Assembly: GCF_008033135.1 (NCBI RefSeq)
Contig: NZ_CP041335.1
Location: 2,113,925 to 2,177,924, forward strand
Direction of reading: 5' to 3'
DNA from: Chitinolyticbacter meiyuanensis
GTDB taxonomy: Bacteria > Pseudomonadota > Gammaproteobacteria > Burkholderiales > Chitinibacteraceae
Length of the DNA: 64,000 nt
The position numbers were made by a program, and so were the translations under genes. Below, one piece after another: positions 18,838-28,787 of this stretch (positions are counted from its first letter, which is position 1; each line of letters opens with the position of its first letter). Under the pieces are notes generated by a model. The model saw only the letters and a program-made list of their open reading frames with translations. It searched no databases and was not told where the DNA came from.

Positions 18838-20619
18838 ATGAAGAAGCTGTTCCTGCCGCTGATGATCGCGGCGGCCTTTGCCCACGCCGACAGTGTGGTG
18901 TTCGAGGACAATTTCGAAGGCGGTGATCTGAACGCCAAATGGGTGGGTCAGAATGGCGACGGTTCGGTGCCGATGAACGCCAGCATCGTCGAGGATCCGC
19001 TGCGCCCCGGTAACAAGGTGGTGCGTTTCGACAAGCCGGTTTTTGGCGGGGACATCTTTTCCAAGGACAAATACCCGGAAGGCAAGTACATCCTCTCGTT
19101 TGATTATCTTGGCAAATGCGGCTTCAACTGTGGTGGCGTGATCGGTATCACGCCGGAATTCCCAGGTGGTCGCGACTACTGGATTGCCGGGACGGCCCCG
19201 TCCGGTTTCCCGAATCGTCTCAAGGACACCAAACAGTGGGAGAAGTACGAGTTCGAGTTCAAGAGTCGCTTTGATTTCCATCTCGCTGTAGAGCAATGGG
19301 TACAGTCCAACGGCGAGGGTAAAGACATCTTCATGGACAATATCAAGTTGGTCCAGGTCGGTGATGGCGGAGCGAAACCCGCAGCCGCTGCAGCAGCAGC
19401 CACTGTCGCCAAAATTGGCGCTGGCGATGCGCCGGGCCCCAAGGGCATGCAGAAGGTTTATTACTTCCCATCCTGGGGTGCTGGCCGTGGCTACTGGGTG
19501 AAGAACATCGATACCAGTGGCGCAGCCAAGAAGACCACGGTGCTGCAGTATGCGTTCGGCAACGTGCTGAACAACAAGTGCACGGTGGGAATCGACAAGG
19601 AAGGCGAAGGCAGTGCTGCCCTTGACTACTGGAACCCGGTGCCGGCTGAGCACACACTCGATGGCAAGGAAGACAAAGGTGACAAGGGCCTGTTTGGCCA
19701 CTGGAACCAGCTCAAGCAGCTGAAGAAGAAGTATCCGGATCTGAAGGTGGTGATCAGCCTCGGTGGCTGGACCTGGTCCAAGTACTTCTCCGATGCAGCG
19801 CTGCCGGCCAATCGCGAAGCCTTCGTGAAGTCGTGCATCGACGCCTACATCAAGGGCAACGTGCCGACCAAAGACGGCAAGCTGGTCGAAGGTCTTGCGG
19901 CTGGCGTGTTCGATGGCATCGACATCGACTGGGAATACCCGGCAAGCCAAGGTGCGCCTGGCAACGTGGTGCGCGCCGAGGACAAGCAGAACTACACCGC
20001 GATGCTGAACGAGTTCCGCAAGCAGCTCGATGCTGTGAAGCCGGGCCTGCTGCTGACCGTGGCCGTCGGAGCGCCGAGCAACATTTCTGACAACATGGAG
20101 CTCGACAAGATCCACAAGCCACTCAACTGGATCAACCTGATGACCTACGACTTCAATGGTCCGTGGTCGAACAAGACCGGTCACCTGGCGCAGTTGCATG
20201 GCACGTCGGCAGAGAACTCGGCTTCCGGTACGGTGAAGAACTATCTGGAAGGCGGTGTGCCGCCGCAGAAGCTGGTGCTGGGCGTACCGTTCTATGGCTA
20301 TGGCTGGGTGGTCTCTAAGACCGACAACAATGGCATGGGCCAGCCGGTGAAGGAAAAGGCCAAGAGCCCGCTGGAGCCCGGTGTGCTGGGTTATGCCGGT
20401 ATCAAGGCTATGCCAGGCAAGGTGTTCCGCGACGAGAAGACCCGTGCCGTCTGGAAGCTCAACGGCGACGAGATGTGGGTTTACGACGACGTACAGGCAC
20501 TGAAGGAAAAGGCCGAGTTCGTGAAGAAGCAGAACTTGGGCGGCATCATGGCCTGGGAACTGACTGGCGATACACCGGATGGCGAACTTGTGACCACAGT
20601 GTTCGATGCGCTGAAGTAA
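18838..20619 (+). CDS. Secreted multidomain GH18 chitinase
   Basis: Exported chitinase of 593 residues. After a signal peptide (MKKLFLPLMIAAAFAHA) comes a beta-rich N-terminal domain (about residues 18-185: DNFEGGDLNAKW, GKYILSFDYLGKCGFNCGGVIG, MDNIKLVQVG) that resembles carbohydrate-binding jelly-roll modules. An Ala-rich linker (AAAAAAATVAKIG) leads to a GH18 barrel with SLGGWTWS, the catalytic DGIDIDWEYP and NLMTYDFNGPW. The ATG at 18838 has GAGGAGGAAG just upstream. The binding domain suggests action on insoluble chitin, complementing the simpler first chitinase. Own terminator downstream. Confidence 0.93.
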   Translation: MKKLFLPLMIAAAFAHADSVVFEDNFEGGDLNAKWVGQNGDGSVPMNASIVEDPLRPGNKVVRFDKPVFGGDIFSKDKYPEGKYILSFDYLGKCGFNCGGVIGITPEFPGGRDYWIAGTAPSGFPNRLKDTKQWEKYEFEFKSRFDFHLAVEQWVQSNGEGKDIFMDNIKLVQVGDGGAKPAAAAAAATVAKIGAGDAPGPKGMQKVYYFPSWGAGRGYWVKNIDTSGAAKKTTVLQYAFGNVLNNKCTVGIDKEGEGSAALDYWNPVPAEHTLDGKEDKGDKGLFGHWNQLKQLKKKYPDLKVVISLGGWTWSKYFSDAALPANREAFVKSCIDAYIKGNVPTKDGKLVEGLAAGVFDGIDIDWEYPASQGAPGNVVRAEDKQNYTAMLNEFRKQLDAVKPGLLLTVAVGAPSNISDNMELDKIHKPLNWINLMTYDFNGPWSNKTGHLAQLHGTSAENSASGTVKNYLEGGVPPQKLVLGVPFYGYGWVVSKTDNNGMGQPVKEKAKSPLEPGVLGYAGIKAMPGKVFRDEKTRAVWKLNGDEMWVYDDVQALKEKAEFVKKQNLGGIMAWELTGDTPDGELVTTVFDALK

Positions 20620-20625
20620 GCGCTC

Positions 20626-20665
20626 GAACGTAAAAAAGCGGCCTTCGGGCCGCTTTTTTACGTTC
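20626..20665. terminator. Strong bidirectional terminator
   Basis: Two perfect 18-base arms surround a TTCG tetraloop, with six A bases in the left arm and six T bases in the right. The hairpin lies seven bases after the chitinase stop and five bases from the convergent pflA stop, and can serve both. Confidence 0.92.
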
Positions 20666-20669
20666 TCGT

Positions 20670-21473
20670 TCAGCAACAAAACAGGCCACGCGCCTGGAAT
20701 TGCCCGCGCACGCGCTCGGCCAGTTCTTGCGTTGGCGTTGGCGTATCCGCAAGCGCGTAGTCGAGGCCCAGGGCCTGCCATTTGCTGGCGCCCATCTGGT
20801 GAAAGGGCAGCACTTCCACCCGTTCGATACAGCCGGGCGCTTTGTCCGAGAGGGATTTCACGTAGTCCGCATGTTTTTCCACGTCGGCCCAGTCGTCGGT
20901 CCAGCCTGGGACCAGCACGTAGCGGATCCAGACCTTCTTCTTCATTGCCATCAGCCGCTCGGCAAAATCCAGCGTTGGCTGCAGCGGCTTGCTGGTCAAT
21001 GCTTCGTGCTTGGCCGGATCGATGTGTTTGATGTCGAGCAGAACCAGGTCGACCGGGTCGAACCATTCGTCCGGCAGGTGGGCGGCGAGAAAGCCCTGGG
21101 TGTCGAGCGCGGTGTGCAGGCCATACTGCTGCTTCACGCGGTAGAACACTTCGCGCACGAAGTGCGCCTGCATCAATGGCTCTCCGCCGGAGATGGTGAG
21201 CCCGCCAGCGAACTTGAGAAAGCTGGCGTACTTGCCGATCTCCGCAACCACGTCGTCGACTGGGCGCGGGTTGCCGTTGTGCAGCTTCCAGGTATCCGGG
21301 TTGTGGCAGTACAGGCAGCGGAACTGGCAGCCGGAAACGAACAGCACAAAGCGCACGCCCGGCCCGTCGACCGCTGCGCCCGTTTCGACCGAATGAACGA
21401 AGCCGCACAGCCGCCCCTGCTCATCGACGACCGCATCGGGGATTTCGCCCAGCGGTTTGGCAGCGTTGTTCAT
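20670..21473 (-). CDS. pflA: Pyruvate formate-lyase activating enzyme
   Basis: Radical SAM enzyme of 267 residues that installs the glycyl radical on PflB under anoxia. The cluster motif CQFRCLYC lies around residue 49, followed by SGGEPLMQ and LDTQGF; the C-terminal LPFHQMGASKWQALG is typical of PflA. The ATG at 21473 was used rather than 21491 because the extra residues are not family-like. It lies downstream of pflB on the same strand, separated by a 200-base gap with a hairpin. Confidence 0.95.
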   Translation of the reverse strand: MNNAAKPLGEIPDAVVDEQGRLCGFVHSVETGAAVDGPGVRFVLFVSGCQFRCLYCHNPDTWKLHNGNPRPVDDVVAEIGKYASFLKFAGGLTISGGEPLMQAHFVREVFYRVKQQYGLHTALDTQGFLAAHLPDEWFDPVDLVLLDIKHIDPAKHEALTSKPLQPTLDFAERLMAMKKKVWIRYVLVPGWTDDWADVEKHADYVKSLSDKAPGCIERVEVLPFHQMGASKWQALGLDYALADTPTPTQELAERVRGQFQARGLFCC

Positions 21474-21487
21474 GGTGTTCTCCAGGT

Positions 21488-21514
21488 GCAAAAAGGGCGG
21501 TCTGTGCCGCCCTT
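21488..21514 (-). terminator. Hairpin with T-run between pflB and pflA
   Basis: Read on the minus strand, AAGGGCGG and CCGCCCTT form an eight-base stem followed by TTT, 15 bases before the pflA start. It may terminate most pflB transcripts and so set a low pflA to pflB ratio, which fits an activating enzyme needed in small amounts. Confidence 0.7.
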
Positions 21515-21672
21515 GGGTGTTGCAAGTATGACTGGGAAAACAGGCCGGCGACCGTTGCGAGCGGAATGCAGGCGAGAGGCGTCAGCACCGCCGCGACCGG
21601 AACGTACGTGTGCGGTACGCGAGGAGCGCACCACGACGCATGCGCTCCGCGTAGCAGGTCACAGCCCTGTTT
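21515..21672. other. pflB-pflA intergenic region with inverted repeats
   Basis: No gene was seen. The stretch is GC-rich with several short inverted repeats, and GAAAACAGG near its left edge is matched by CCTGTTTTC at its right edge, so the whole region could fold as one long stem. Its role is unknown; mRNA processing or stability is possible. Confidence 0.35.
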
Positions 21673-23934
21673 TCAGGCGCGGACGTGGAAAGTCCGGTTA
21701 ATCACATCCATCTGCTGTTCGCGGGTCAGCTTGATGAAGTTCACCGCATAGCCTGAAACGCGGATGGTCAGCTGCGGGTACTTCTCCGGGTGGTCCATCG
21801 CGTCGAGCAGCGTGTCGCGGTTGAGTACGTTCACGTTGATATGAAACCCCGTCGCGTTGCAGAAGCCATCCAAGCAGTTGGTCAGGTTGTTCACCCGGTC
21901 GGTCAGCGTGTGACCGAGTGCATCCGGCGTGGCCGAGGCGGTCCAGCTGATGCCATCGAGCGCTGCCTCGTACGGCAGCTTGGCGACAGAGGCGCCGGCG
22001 GCGACGAAGCCCGAGCTGTCGCGGCCGTTCATGGGGTTGGCGCCCGGAGCAAATGGCTCGCCAGCGCGGCGGCCATCCGGCGTGTTGCCGGTCTTCTTGC
22101 CATACACCACGTTGGAGGTGATGGTCAGGATCGATTGCGTTGGCGTGGCGTTACGGTAGGTCTTGTGTTGCTTGATCTTGTTCATGAACGATTCGGTCAG
22201 CCACACGGCGATCTCGTCGACGCGATCATCGTTGTTGCCGAAGGCCGGGTAGTCGCCATCGATGTTGAAGTCGACTGCCACACCTGCTTCGTTGCGCACG
22301 GTGGTGACCTTGGCGTACTTGATCGCCGACAGCGAATCGGCGGCCACCGACAGGCCGGCGATGCCGCAGGCCATGGTGCGCAGGATGTCGCGGTCATGCA
22401 GCGCCATCTCGATACGCTCGTACGAATACTTGTCGTGCATGTAGTGGATGGCGTTCAGCGCCTTGACGTAGGTCGCGGCCAGCCAGTCCATCATCTTGTC
22501 AAAGCGGGCCAGTACCTCGTCGTAGTCGAGTACGTCAGCCTTGATCGCCTCGAAGCCCGGCACCACCAGCTTGCCGCTCTTTTCGTCGACGCCGCCGTTG
22601 ATCGCGTACAGCAACGCCTTGGCGAGGTTGCAGCGCGCGCCGAAGAACTGCATCTGCTTGCCGATCTCCATCGCTGACACACAGCAGGCGATGCCGTAGT
22701 CGTCACCCCAGTGCGGCCGCATCGCGTCATCGGATTCGTACTGGATCGAGCTGGTCTCGATCGATACCTTGGAGCAGAAGTCCTTGAAGCCGCGCGGCAG
22801 GTCCACCGACCACAGCACGGTCAGGTTCGGTTCCGGCGCTGGGCCCAGGTTGAACAGCGTGTTGAGAAAGCGGAAGCTCGACTTGGTCACCAGCGTGCGG
22901 CCATCCTTGCCCATGCCGCCAATCGATTCGGTTACCCAGGTCGGGTCGCCCGAATAGAGGTTGTTGTATTCCTCAGTGCGCAGGAAGCGCACGATGCGCA
23001 GCTTGATTACCAGATCGTCGACCAGTTCCTGTGCTTCGGCCTCGGTCAGCCTGCCTTCCTTGAAATCGCGCTCGATATAGATGTCGAGGAAGGTCGAGAT
23101 CCGGCCGATCGACATCGCGGCGCCGTTCTGTTCCTTCACTGCGGCGAGATAGCCGAAGTAGGTCCACTGGATGGCTTCCTGCGCGGTGGCGGCCGGGCGG
23201 CCGATGTCGAAGCCGTAGCCCGCGGCCATGTCTTTCAACTCGGCCAGTGCGCGGATCTGCTCGGAGAGTTCCTCACGCAAGCGGATCACGTCCTCGGTGA
23301 AGTCGAAGTCATCGGTTTCGGCCTTTTCCACCTGCTTGAATTCGATCAGCTTGTCGATGCCATAGAGCGCCACGCGGCGATAGTCGCCGATGATGCGGCC
23401 GCGGCCGTAGGCATCGGGCAGGCCGGTGATCACGCCGGAAGAACGGCAGGCGCGGATCAGCGGGTTGTAGGCATCGAACACGCCGCTGTTGTGATCCTTG
23501 CGATAGTGCTGGTAGATGTTCTCGATCTGCGGATCGAGCGTGCGGCCGATTTCCTCGAGCGAGGATTGCACCATGCGCAGGCCGGTATTGGGGAAGATTG
23601 CGCGCTTGAGCGGGGCATCGGTCTGCACGCCGACGATCTTTTCCAGCGATTGATCGATATAGCCGGGGCCGAAGGCGTTGATGCCGGTGCCGCGATCGCT
23701 GGCTACATCAAGCACGCCACCGGGGGCTGCCCGCTCCTGCTGCAACAGTTCGGAGAGCTTGGCCCACACCGCCTGGGTGCGCGCGGTGGCGCCGACGAGG
23801 AATTCATCACCACCGGTATAGGGGGTGTAGTTGCGCTGGATGAAGTCGCGGAGGGCGACTTTGTCCTGCCATTCGCCGCCTTCGAAGCCACGCCAGGCGT
23901 GCTGTTGGGCGATCTGGGTATCCGGTGCGTTCAT
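21673..23934 (-). CDS. pflB: Formate acetyltransferase (pyruvate formate-lyase)
   Basis: Glycyl-radical enzyme of 753 residues that splits pyruvate with CoA to acetyl-CoA and formate in fermentation. The catalytic adjacent cysteines are in [12 protein letters not shown], and the radical glycine is in RVSGYAVNF near the C-terminus. The N-terminus ([26 protein letters not shown]) is that of true PFL. Its activator is encoded downstream. A possible FNR-type site lies upstream, in keeping with anaerobic induction. Confidence 0.96.
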   Translation of the reverse strand: MNAPDTQIAQQHAWRGFEGGEWQDKVALRDFIQRNYTPYTGGDEFLVGATARTQAVWAKLSELLQQERAAPGGVLDVASDRGTGINAFGPGYIDQSLEKIVGVQTDAPLKRAIFPNTGLRMVQSSLEEIGRTLDPQIENIYQHYRKDHNSGVFDAYNPLIRACRSSGVITGLPDAYGRGRIIGDYRRVALYGIDKLIEFKQVEKAETDDFDFTEDVIRLREELSEQIRALAELKDMAAGYGFDIGRPAATAQEAIQWTYFGYLAAVKEQNGAAMSIGRISTFLDIYIERDFKEGRLTEAEAQELVDDLVIKLRIVRFLRTEEYNNLYSGDPTWVTESIGGMGKDGRTLVTKSSFRFLNTLFNLGPAPEPNLTVLWSVDLPRGFKDFCSKVSIETSSIQYESDDAMRPHWGDDYGIACCVSAMEIGKQMQFFGARCNLAKALLYAINGGVDEKSGKLVVPGFEAIKADVLDYDEVLARFDKMMDWLAATYVKALNAIHYMHDKYSYERIEMALHDRDILRTMACGIAGLSVAADSLSAIKYAKVTTVRNEAGVAVDFNIDGDYPAFGNNDDRVDEIAVWLTESFMNKIKQHKTYRNATPTQSILTITSNVVYGKKTGNTPDGRRAGEPFAPGANPMNGRDSSGFVAAGASVAKLPYEAALDGISWTASATPDALGHTLTDRVNNLTNCLDGFCNATGFHINVNVLNRDTLLDAMDHPEKYPQLTIRVSGYAVNFIKLTREQQMDVINRTFHVRA

Positions 23935-24092
23935 GGTGATGCTCCTTGTGGGAATGGGGGCGGGGAGCGGTGGGCGGTCGCGATGACGACGTACTTGCGT
24001 TCCCTTTCGGTTGACGCCAGATTAGCACCATGCCAAGTGCAAATCCCCGCAAATTTCTACTCCCATGGTATGGGCGGAGATACGCGTCGAAC

Positions 24093-24106
24093 TTGCGCCA
24101 GATCAA
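24093..24106. promoter_or_regulatory. FNR/ANR-like box upstream of pflB
   Basis: TTGCGCCAGATCAA fits the FNR-family pattern TTG(N)8CAA, with one perfect half site (ATCAA) and one imperfect. It lies about 160 bases upstream of the pflB start, a reasonable place for anaerobic activation from a distal promoter. Pattern evidence only. Confidence 0.5.
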
Positions 24107-24164
24107 GGAAATGGACCGGCCGCAGGCGCACAGTTGAATGCTCTGGTCGCAGTGCGCGGACATG

Positions 24165-24196
24165 AAAAAAGCCACGGCGCGGGCCGTGGCTTTTTT
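24165..24196. terminator. Bidirectional terminator after mdh
   Basis: AAAAAAGCCACGGC and GCCGTGGCTTTTTT form a 14-bp stem with a four-base loop, 15 bases downstream of the mdh stop. The A run gives a U tail in the minus direction, which is the direction of mdh transcription. Confidence 0.9.
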
Positions 24197-24210
24197 GCTG
24201 GCGCGATGGG

Positions 24211-25188
24211 TCAGAGCAGGTGCTTGATCGCGTCGCGCTCGTCCGAGAGCTCCTTGGCGGTGGCATCCATGCGTGCGCGGCTGAACTCGCTGATGGCGAG
24301 GCCTTGCACGATGGTGTACTTGCCGTCCTTGCAGGTCACCGGGTAGCCGTAGATCAGGTCGCTGATGCCGTATTCGCCATTGGCCGGCACACCCATGGTC
24401 ACCCAGTCGCCTTCCGGCGTGCCCAGCACCCAGTTGCGGATGTGGTCGATGGCAGCATTGGCAGCCGAGGCAGCGGACGACAGGCCGCGTGCCTTGATGA
24501 TGGCGGCGCCACGTTGCTGCACGGTCGGGATGAACTCGGTTTCCAGCCACTTCTGGTCGTTGATCAGGGCTGCGGCGTTCTGGCCCTTCACTTCGGCGTT
24601 GAAGATGTCCGGGTACTGGGTCGAGCTGTGGTTGCCCCAGATGGTCATCTTCTGTACGTCGGTCACGGCTACGCCGGTCTTCTGCGCGACCTGGGTCAGT
24701 GCGCGGTTGTGATCCAGGCGCATCATGGCGGTGAAGTTGGCCGGGTTCAGATCCGGGGCGTTCTTCATCGCGATGTAGGCGTTGGTGTTGGCCGGGTTGC
24801 CCACCACCAGCACCTTCACGTCACGGCTGGCCACGGCATTGAGTGCCTTGCCCTGGGTGGTGAAGATGGCGCCATTGGCTTCGAGCAGATCCTTGCGCTC
24901 CATGCCCGGGCCGCGCGGACGCGCGCCGACCAGCAGGGCGACGTCGGCATCCTTGAAGGCGACCATCGGGTCGTCGGTCTGCACCACGCCTTGCAGCAGC
25001 GGGAAGGCGCAGTCATCGAGTTCCATCACGACGCCGTTCAGCGCCGGCAGGCTCGGGGTGATGTCCAGCAGTTGCAGGATCACCGGCTGATCCGGGCCGA
25101 GCATGGCGCCGGAAGCGATACGGAACAACAGGCTGTAGCCGATCTGGCCGGCTGCACCGGTGACGGCAACGCGAACTGGTTTCTTCAT
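24211..25188 (-). CDS. mdh: Malate dehydrogenase
   Basis: NAD-dependent enzyme of 325 residues converting malate to oxaloacetate in the TCA cycle. The nucleotide-binding [19 protein letters not shown] is at the N-terminus. [15 protein letters not shown] holds the substrate-binding arginines and [13 protein letters not shown] the catalytic histidine. This is the cytosolic-type MDH2-like family seen in Neisseria and Burkholderia rather than the E. coli type. The start at 25188 is the conserved [11 protein letters not shown]. It is divergent from the GntR gene that heads the sdh-suc block. Confidence 0.96.
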   Translation of the reverse strand: MKKPVRVAVTGAAGQIGYSLLFRIASGAMLGPDQPVILQLLDITPSLPALNGVVMELDDCAFPLLQGVVQTDDPMVAFKDADVALLVGARPRGPGMERKDLLEANGAIFTTQGKALNAVASRDVKVLVVGNPANTNAYIAMKNAPDLNPANFTAMMRLDHNRALTQVAQKTGVAVTDVQKMTIWGNHSSTQYPDIFNAEVKGQNAAALINDQKWLETEFIPTVQQRGAAIIKARGLSSAASAANAAIDHIRNWVLGTPEGDWVTMGVPANGEYGISDLIYGYPVTCKDGKYTIVQGLAISEFSRARMDATAKELSDERDAIKHLL

Positions 25189-25360
25189 CTTGGTAACTCC
25201 GGGAAACGAATGGGCGGTTGTTCCGCCTGCGACGACTACGGCGGCGCGCACCAGCGTGCGGCCCGCGCGTGTTGGATTTGGTGCAATGCGGGCAGAGTCT
25301 ACCACGGTGACCAACGTCTGTGCGGCCTGCAGCGCCCTTCGGTCGATTAAATCAGCATTC

Positions 25361-25380
25361 TCTTGTGTCTTATATAAGAG
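25361..25380. promoter_or_regulatory. Palindromic operator candidate between mdh and the GntR gene
   Basis: The 12-base palindrome TCTTATATAAGA, extended by flanking CTCTT and AAGAG, lies in the divergent region 43 bases before the GntR start and 180 bases from mdh. AT-rich palindromes of this form are typical GntR-family operators, so autoregulation and control of mdh and perhaps the sdh block is a reasonable inference. Confidence 0.55.
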
Positions 25381-25422
25381 TGTAGTGGACTGGTGTACGA
25401 CAACATGATTTAATGCGCCGCA

Positions 25423-26148
25423 ATGGCCAAACTCTCCCAGCTACCGCTCTATCGTCAGGTGATGCGCGAAGTGCTTTCCGAGATCCAGTCCGGGGCGTGG
25501 CGCGAGGACGAGGCCTTGCCCAGCGAAATCGATCTGGGGCTGCGCTTTGGGGTGAGCCAGGGCACGGTGCGCAAGGCGCTCGATGCGCTTGTCGCCGACG
25601 GGGTGCTGCAGCGGCGCCAGGGGGTGGGCACCTTCGTGACCGGGGTCGACGATTACTTGGCGAGCGCTCGTTTCGCGGCGCTGACCGGCGAGGGCGCAAC
25701 GGCGCCGAGTTTCGAGCTGCTGGGTTGCGTGAAGATTCATGCCGGCGAGACGCTGGCCGAGATGCTGGGGCTGCGCCGCGGCGCAGCGCTGTGGCAGGTG
25801 CGGCGGCTGATCCGCCTGCACGGCCGGGTGGTGGGATTGGAAGAGATGTTCTTGCCGGAGGCACAGTTCCCGAACCTCGATGTTCGGCGCATCCGCGAGC
25901 TGAAATGCAATTTGCGCGCCGTATGCTGGCAGGACTTCGGCATCCGGCTGAAAGAAGGCGATCTGCGCTTGCGCGCGGTACGCGCCAGCAGCAACGAGGC
26001 ACGGCTGATGATGGTGGAGCTCAACGAGCCGCTGTTGCAGCTGGTGCGGCTGGCCCGCGACATCGATGGCAAGCCGCAGATGTGGTGCTCGGCCTGGTTG
26101 CGCACCGAAGAGGTGGCGTTCCTGCCGCCAGCGGCGACGGCGGCGTAG
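25423..26148 (+). CDS. GntR/HutC-type transcriptional regulator
   Basis: Regulator of 241 residues. The N-terminal winged helix is [64 protein letters not shown] in outline (residues about 8-70; only its pattern matters here), followed by a UTRA ligand-binding domain of the HutC subfamily ending in [17 protein letters not shown]. It sits between mdh and sdhC in a TCA-cycle block, so a dicarboxylate or related metabolite is a likely effector. The palindrome upstream is a candidate site. Confidence 0.88.
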   Translation: MAKLSQLPLYRQVMREVLSEIQSGAWREDEALPSEIDLGLRFGVSQGTVRKALDALVADGVLQRRQGVGTFVTGVDDYLASARFAALTGEGATAPSFELLGCVKIHAGETLAEMLGLRRGAALWQVRRLIRLHGRVVGLEEMFLPEAQFPNLDVRRIRELKCNLRAVCWQDFGIRLKEGDLRLRAVRASSNEARLMMVELNEPLLQLVRLARDIDGKPQMWCSAWLRTEEVAFLPPAATAA

Positions 26149-26285
26149 GGGAAGGGCGCAGTACCGCAGTGCAGCAAGATTGTTGGACACTGGTTCGTGC
26201 TACATCGGCGGCAGGCTGACGTGGCGCAAGGAAAGGCCGGTACACCGGCGCAACGATACGGATTTTGGTTGAGAGGAAAGCGCGT

Positions 26286-26660
26286 ATGAGCAAAAAACGC
26301 CCCAAGCACCTCGAGCTGTGGAACATCAAGTTTCCGCTGCCGGCGATCGTGTCCGGGTTGCACCGGATCAGCGGTGCCCTGATGTCGCTGGCCATTCCCT
26401 TCGTCTTGTTTGCGCTGGCCGGCACGCTGTCGTCCGCCGAACGCTTCGACGCCTTCAAGTCCTGTATTTCGCACCCGCTGATCAAGCTGGCGCTGCTGCT
26501 GGTGCTGTGGGCCTTCCTGCACCACGCCTGTGCCGGCATCCGCTTCCTGTTCATGGATATCCACAAGGGCGTCGATCTGCCGACAGCGCGGCTGACCGCC
26601 AAGATCGTGATGGCCGTGAGCCTGATTCTGACCGCAGTCATCGGGGTGATCGCATGGTAA
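26286..26660 (+). CDS. sdhC: Succinate dehydrogenase cytochrome b556 subunit
   Basis: Membrane anchor of 124 residues with three transmembrane helices. The SGLHRISGALMSL motif forms part of the quinone site and HHACAGIRFLFMD carries the haem-ligand histidine region. The ATG at 26286 was chosen over an upstream alternative because MSKKRPKHLELWNIKFPLPAI matches the betaproteobacterial N-terminus. It begins the sdhCDAB operon; its stop overlaps the sdhD start. Confidence 0.93.
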   Translation: MSKKRPKHLELWNIKFPLPAIVSGLHRISGALMSLAIPFVLFALAGTLSSAERFDAFKSCISHPLIKLALLLVLWAFLHHACAGIRFLFMDIHKGVDLPTARLTAKIVMAVSLILTAVIGVIAW

Positions 26661-27001
26661 ATCGTCAAGTCGTCGGCGCGCATTATGGTCTGCGCGATTG
26701 GCTGGTGCAGCGCGTCACCGCCGTCATCATGCTGGTCTATGCGCTCGGTATCGTCGCCTTCCTGCTGCTCGCCAATGGCGCCAGCTACGCGGCCTGGCAG
26801 GCGCTGTTCGCCTGTCTCTGGGTCAAGGTGCTCACCACGGTCACCGTGGTGGCGCTGCTGTGGCATGCCTGGGTCGGCGTGCGCGACATCTGGATGGATT
26901 ATGTGCAGCCGGTTGGCATCCGCCTCACGCTGCATGTGCTGACCATCCTGTGGCTGGTTGCCAGCTTCATCTACTCGATTCACGTTGTGTGGGGTGCCTG
27001 A
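26654..27001 (+). CDS. sdhD: Succinate dehydrogenase membrane anchor subunit
   Basis: Hydrophobic protein of 115 residues with three helices that, with SdhC, binds haem b and ubiquinone. GLRDWLVQRVTAVIM at the N-terminus and LWHAWVGVRDIWMDYV with the haem-ligand histidine are family hallmarks. It overlaps sdhC by seven bases, and its stop shares a base with the sdhA start, showing tight coupling. Confidence 0.93.
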   Translation: MVNRQVVGAHYGLRDWLVQRVTAVIMLVYALGIVAFLLLANGASYAAWQALFACLWVKVLTTVTVVALLWHAWVGVRDIWMDYVQPVGIRLTLHVLTILWLVASFIYSIHVVWGA

Positions 27002-28773
27002 TGTCCGTTCCTGTTCGTAAATTCGATGCGGTCATCGTCGGTGCGGGCGGTGCGGGTTTGCGTGCCGCGCTGCAACTCTCCGAAGCCGGTCTCAAGACGG
27101 CGGTGCTGTCCAAGGTATTCCCCACTCGTTCGCACACCGTGGCAGCGCAGGGCGGCGTATCCGCCTCGCTCGGCAATTCCGAACCGGATCACTGGCACTG
27201 GCATATGTACGACACCGTGAAGGGGTCGGATTGGCTGGGCGACCAGGATGCAATCGAGTTCATGTGCCGCGAGGCGCCGAACGTCGTGGTCGAGCTCGAG
27301 CACTTCGGCATGCCGTTCGACCGCAATGCCGATGGCTCCATCTATCAGCGCCCGTTCGGCGGCCACATGAGCAATTTCGGCGAGAAGCCGGTACGCCGCG
27401 CCTGTGCGGCTGCCGACCGTACCGGCCACGCCATGCTGCACGCGCTGTACCAGCGCAATGTGCGCGCCAACACGCAGTTCTTCGTCGAATGGATGGCGCT
27501 GGATCTGGTGCGCGATGCCGAAGGCAACGTGCAAGGTGTGGTGGCGATGGAAATGGAAACGTCGGAGATCTACGTGTTCCAGGCCAAGGCCACGTTGTTC
27601 GCCACCGGAGGTGCCGGTCGTATCTTCGCGTCCAGCACCAATGCTTTCATCAATACTGGCGATGGCCTCGGCATGGCGGCGCGCGCCGGTATCCCGCTCG
27701 AAGACATGGAGTTCTGGCAGTTCCACCCCACTGGCGTGGCCGGTGCCGGTGTGCTGATCACCGAGGGCGTGCGTGGCGAAGGTGGCATCCTGCGCAACGA
27801 CAGCGGCGAACGCTTCATGGAGCGCTATGCGCCCAACGCCAAGGACCTGGCCAGCCGTGACGTGGTGTCGCGCGCCATGGTTACCGAGATCAACGAAGGT
27901 CGTGGTTGTGGTCCGAACAAGGATCACGTGTTGCTCGACATCACCCACCTGGACCCGGAAGTCATCAAGTCCAAGCTGCCGGGCATTCGCGAGATTTCGA
28001 TCAAGTTCGCCGGTGTCGATCCGATCAAGGCGCCGATCCCGGTGGTGCCGACCTGCCACTACCAGATGGGGGGCATCCCCACCAACTACCGCGGCGAAGT
28101 CGTGGTCGACGGCCAGGTGGTGCAGGGTTTCTACGCCGCCGGTGAGGTGGCCTGCGCCTCGGTGCACGGCGCCAACCGCCTCGGCACCAATTCATTGCTC
28201 GACCTGCTGGTATTCGGCAAGAGCTCCGGCAACTCGATGATCGACTACATCAAGTCCGCACCCAAGGATCTGCCGGTGCTGGCAATGGACGATGTCGAGC
28301 GCTCGCTGGCCCGCGTCGAGGCGCTGAACACTCGCACCGGCGGCGTGGAAGTGAACGACGCGCGCAGCGCGATGCAGGCCACCATGCAGAAGCATTGCGG
28401 CGTGTTCCGCTTCAAGGACATGCTCTCTGAGGGCGTGGCCAAGATCCTGGACGTCGAGAAGATGGTGCAGAACATGGTCATCGCCGACAAATCCAAGACC
28501 TTCAATACCGCCCGCCTCGAAGCGCTGGAAGTCGAAAACCTGATCGAAGTGGCCAAGGCGACGATGATTTCGGCCAACGCCCGTACCGAATCGCGCGGCG
28601 CCCATGTGCGCGACGACGCGCCCGATACGGCGGAGAACCCGAACGGCCGTGACGACGCCAACTGGCTCAAGCACACGCTGTGGCTGCGCGCTGGCAACGA
28701 GTTGAGCTACAAGCCGGTGACCATGACGCCGCTGTCGGTCGAACCCATCGCCCTGAAGACCCGCTCCTACTGA
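27001..28773 (+). CDS. sdhA: Succinate dehydrogenase flavoprotein subunit
   Basis: Catalytic subunit of 590 residues with covalent FAD that oxidises succinate to fumarate. The dinucleotide fold VIVGAGGAGLRAAL is at the N-terminus and RSHTVAAQGGVSASLGN carries the FAD-linked histidine. QFHPTGVAGAG, the active-site region GEGGILRN and HGANRLGTNSLLDLLVFG are intact. It starts at the last base of the sdhD stop. SdhE, encoded after sdhB, is its flavinylation factor. Confidence 0.97.
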   Translation: MSVPVRKFDAVIVGAGGAGLRAALQLSEAGLKTAVLSKVFPTRSHTVAAQGGVSASLGNSEPDHWHWHMYDTVKGSDWLGDQDAIEFMCREAPNVVVELEHFGMPFDRNADGSIYQRPFGGHMSNFGEKPVRRACAAADRTGHAMLHALYQRNVRANTQFFVEWMALDLVRDAEGNVQGVVAMEMETSEIYVFQAKATLFATGGAGRIFASSTNAFINTGDGLGMAARAGIPLEDMEFWQFHPTGVAGAGVLITEGVRGEGGILRNDSGERFMERYAPNAKDLASRDVVSRAMVTEINEGRGCGPNKDHVLLDITHLDPEVIKSKLPGIREISIKFAGVDPIKAPIPVVPTCHYQMGGIPTNYRGEVVVDGQVVQGFYAAGEVACASVHGANRLGTNSLLDLLVFGKSSGNSMIDYIKSAPKDLPVLAMDDVERSLARVEALNTRTGGVEVNDARSAMQATMQKHCGVFRFKDMLSEGVAKILDVEKMVQNMVIADKSKTFNTARLEALEVENLIEVAKATMISANARTESRGAHVRDDAPDTAENPNGRDDANWLKHTLWLRAGNELSYKPVTMTPLSVEPIALKTRSY

Positions 28774-28787
28774 GGGGAATGCATTCC

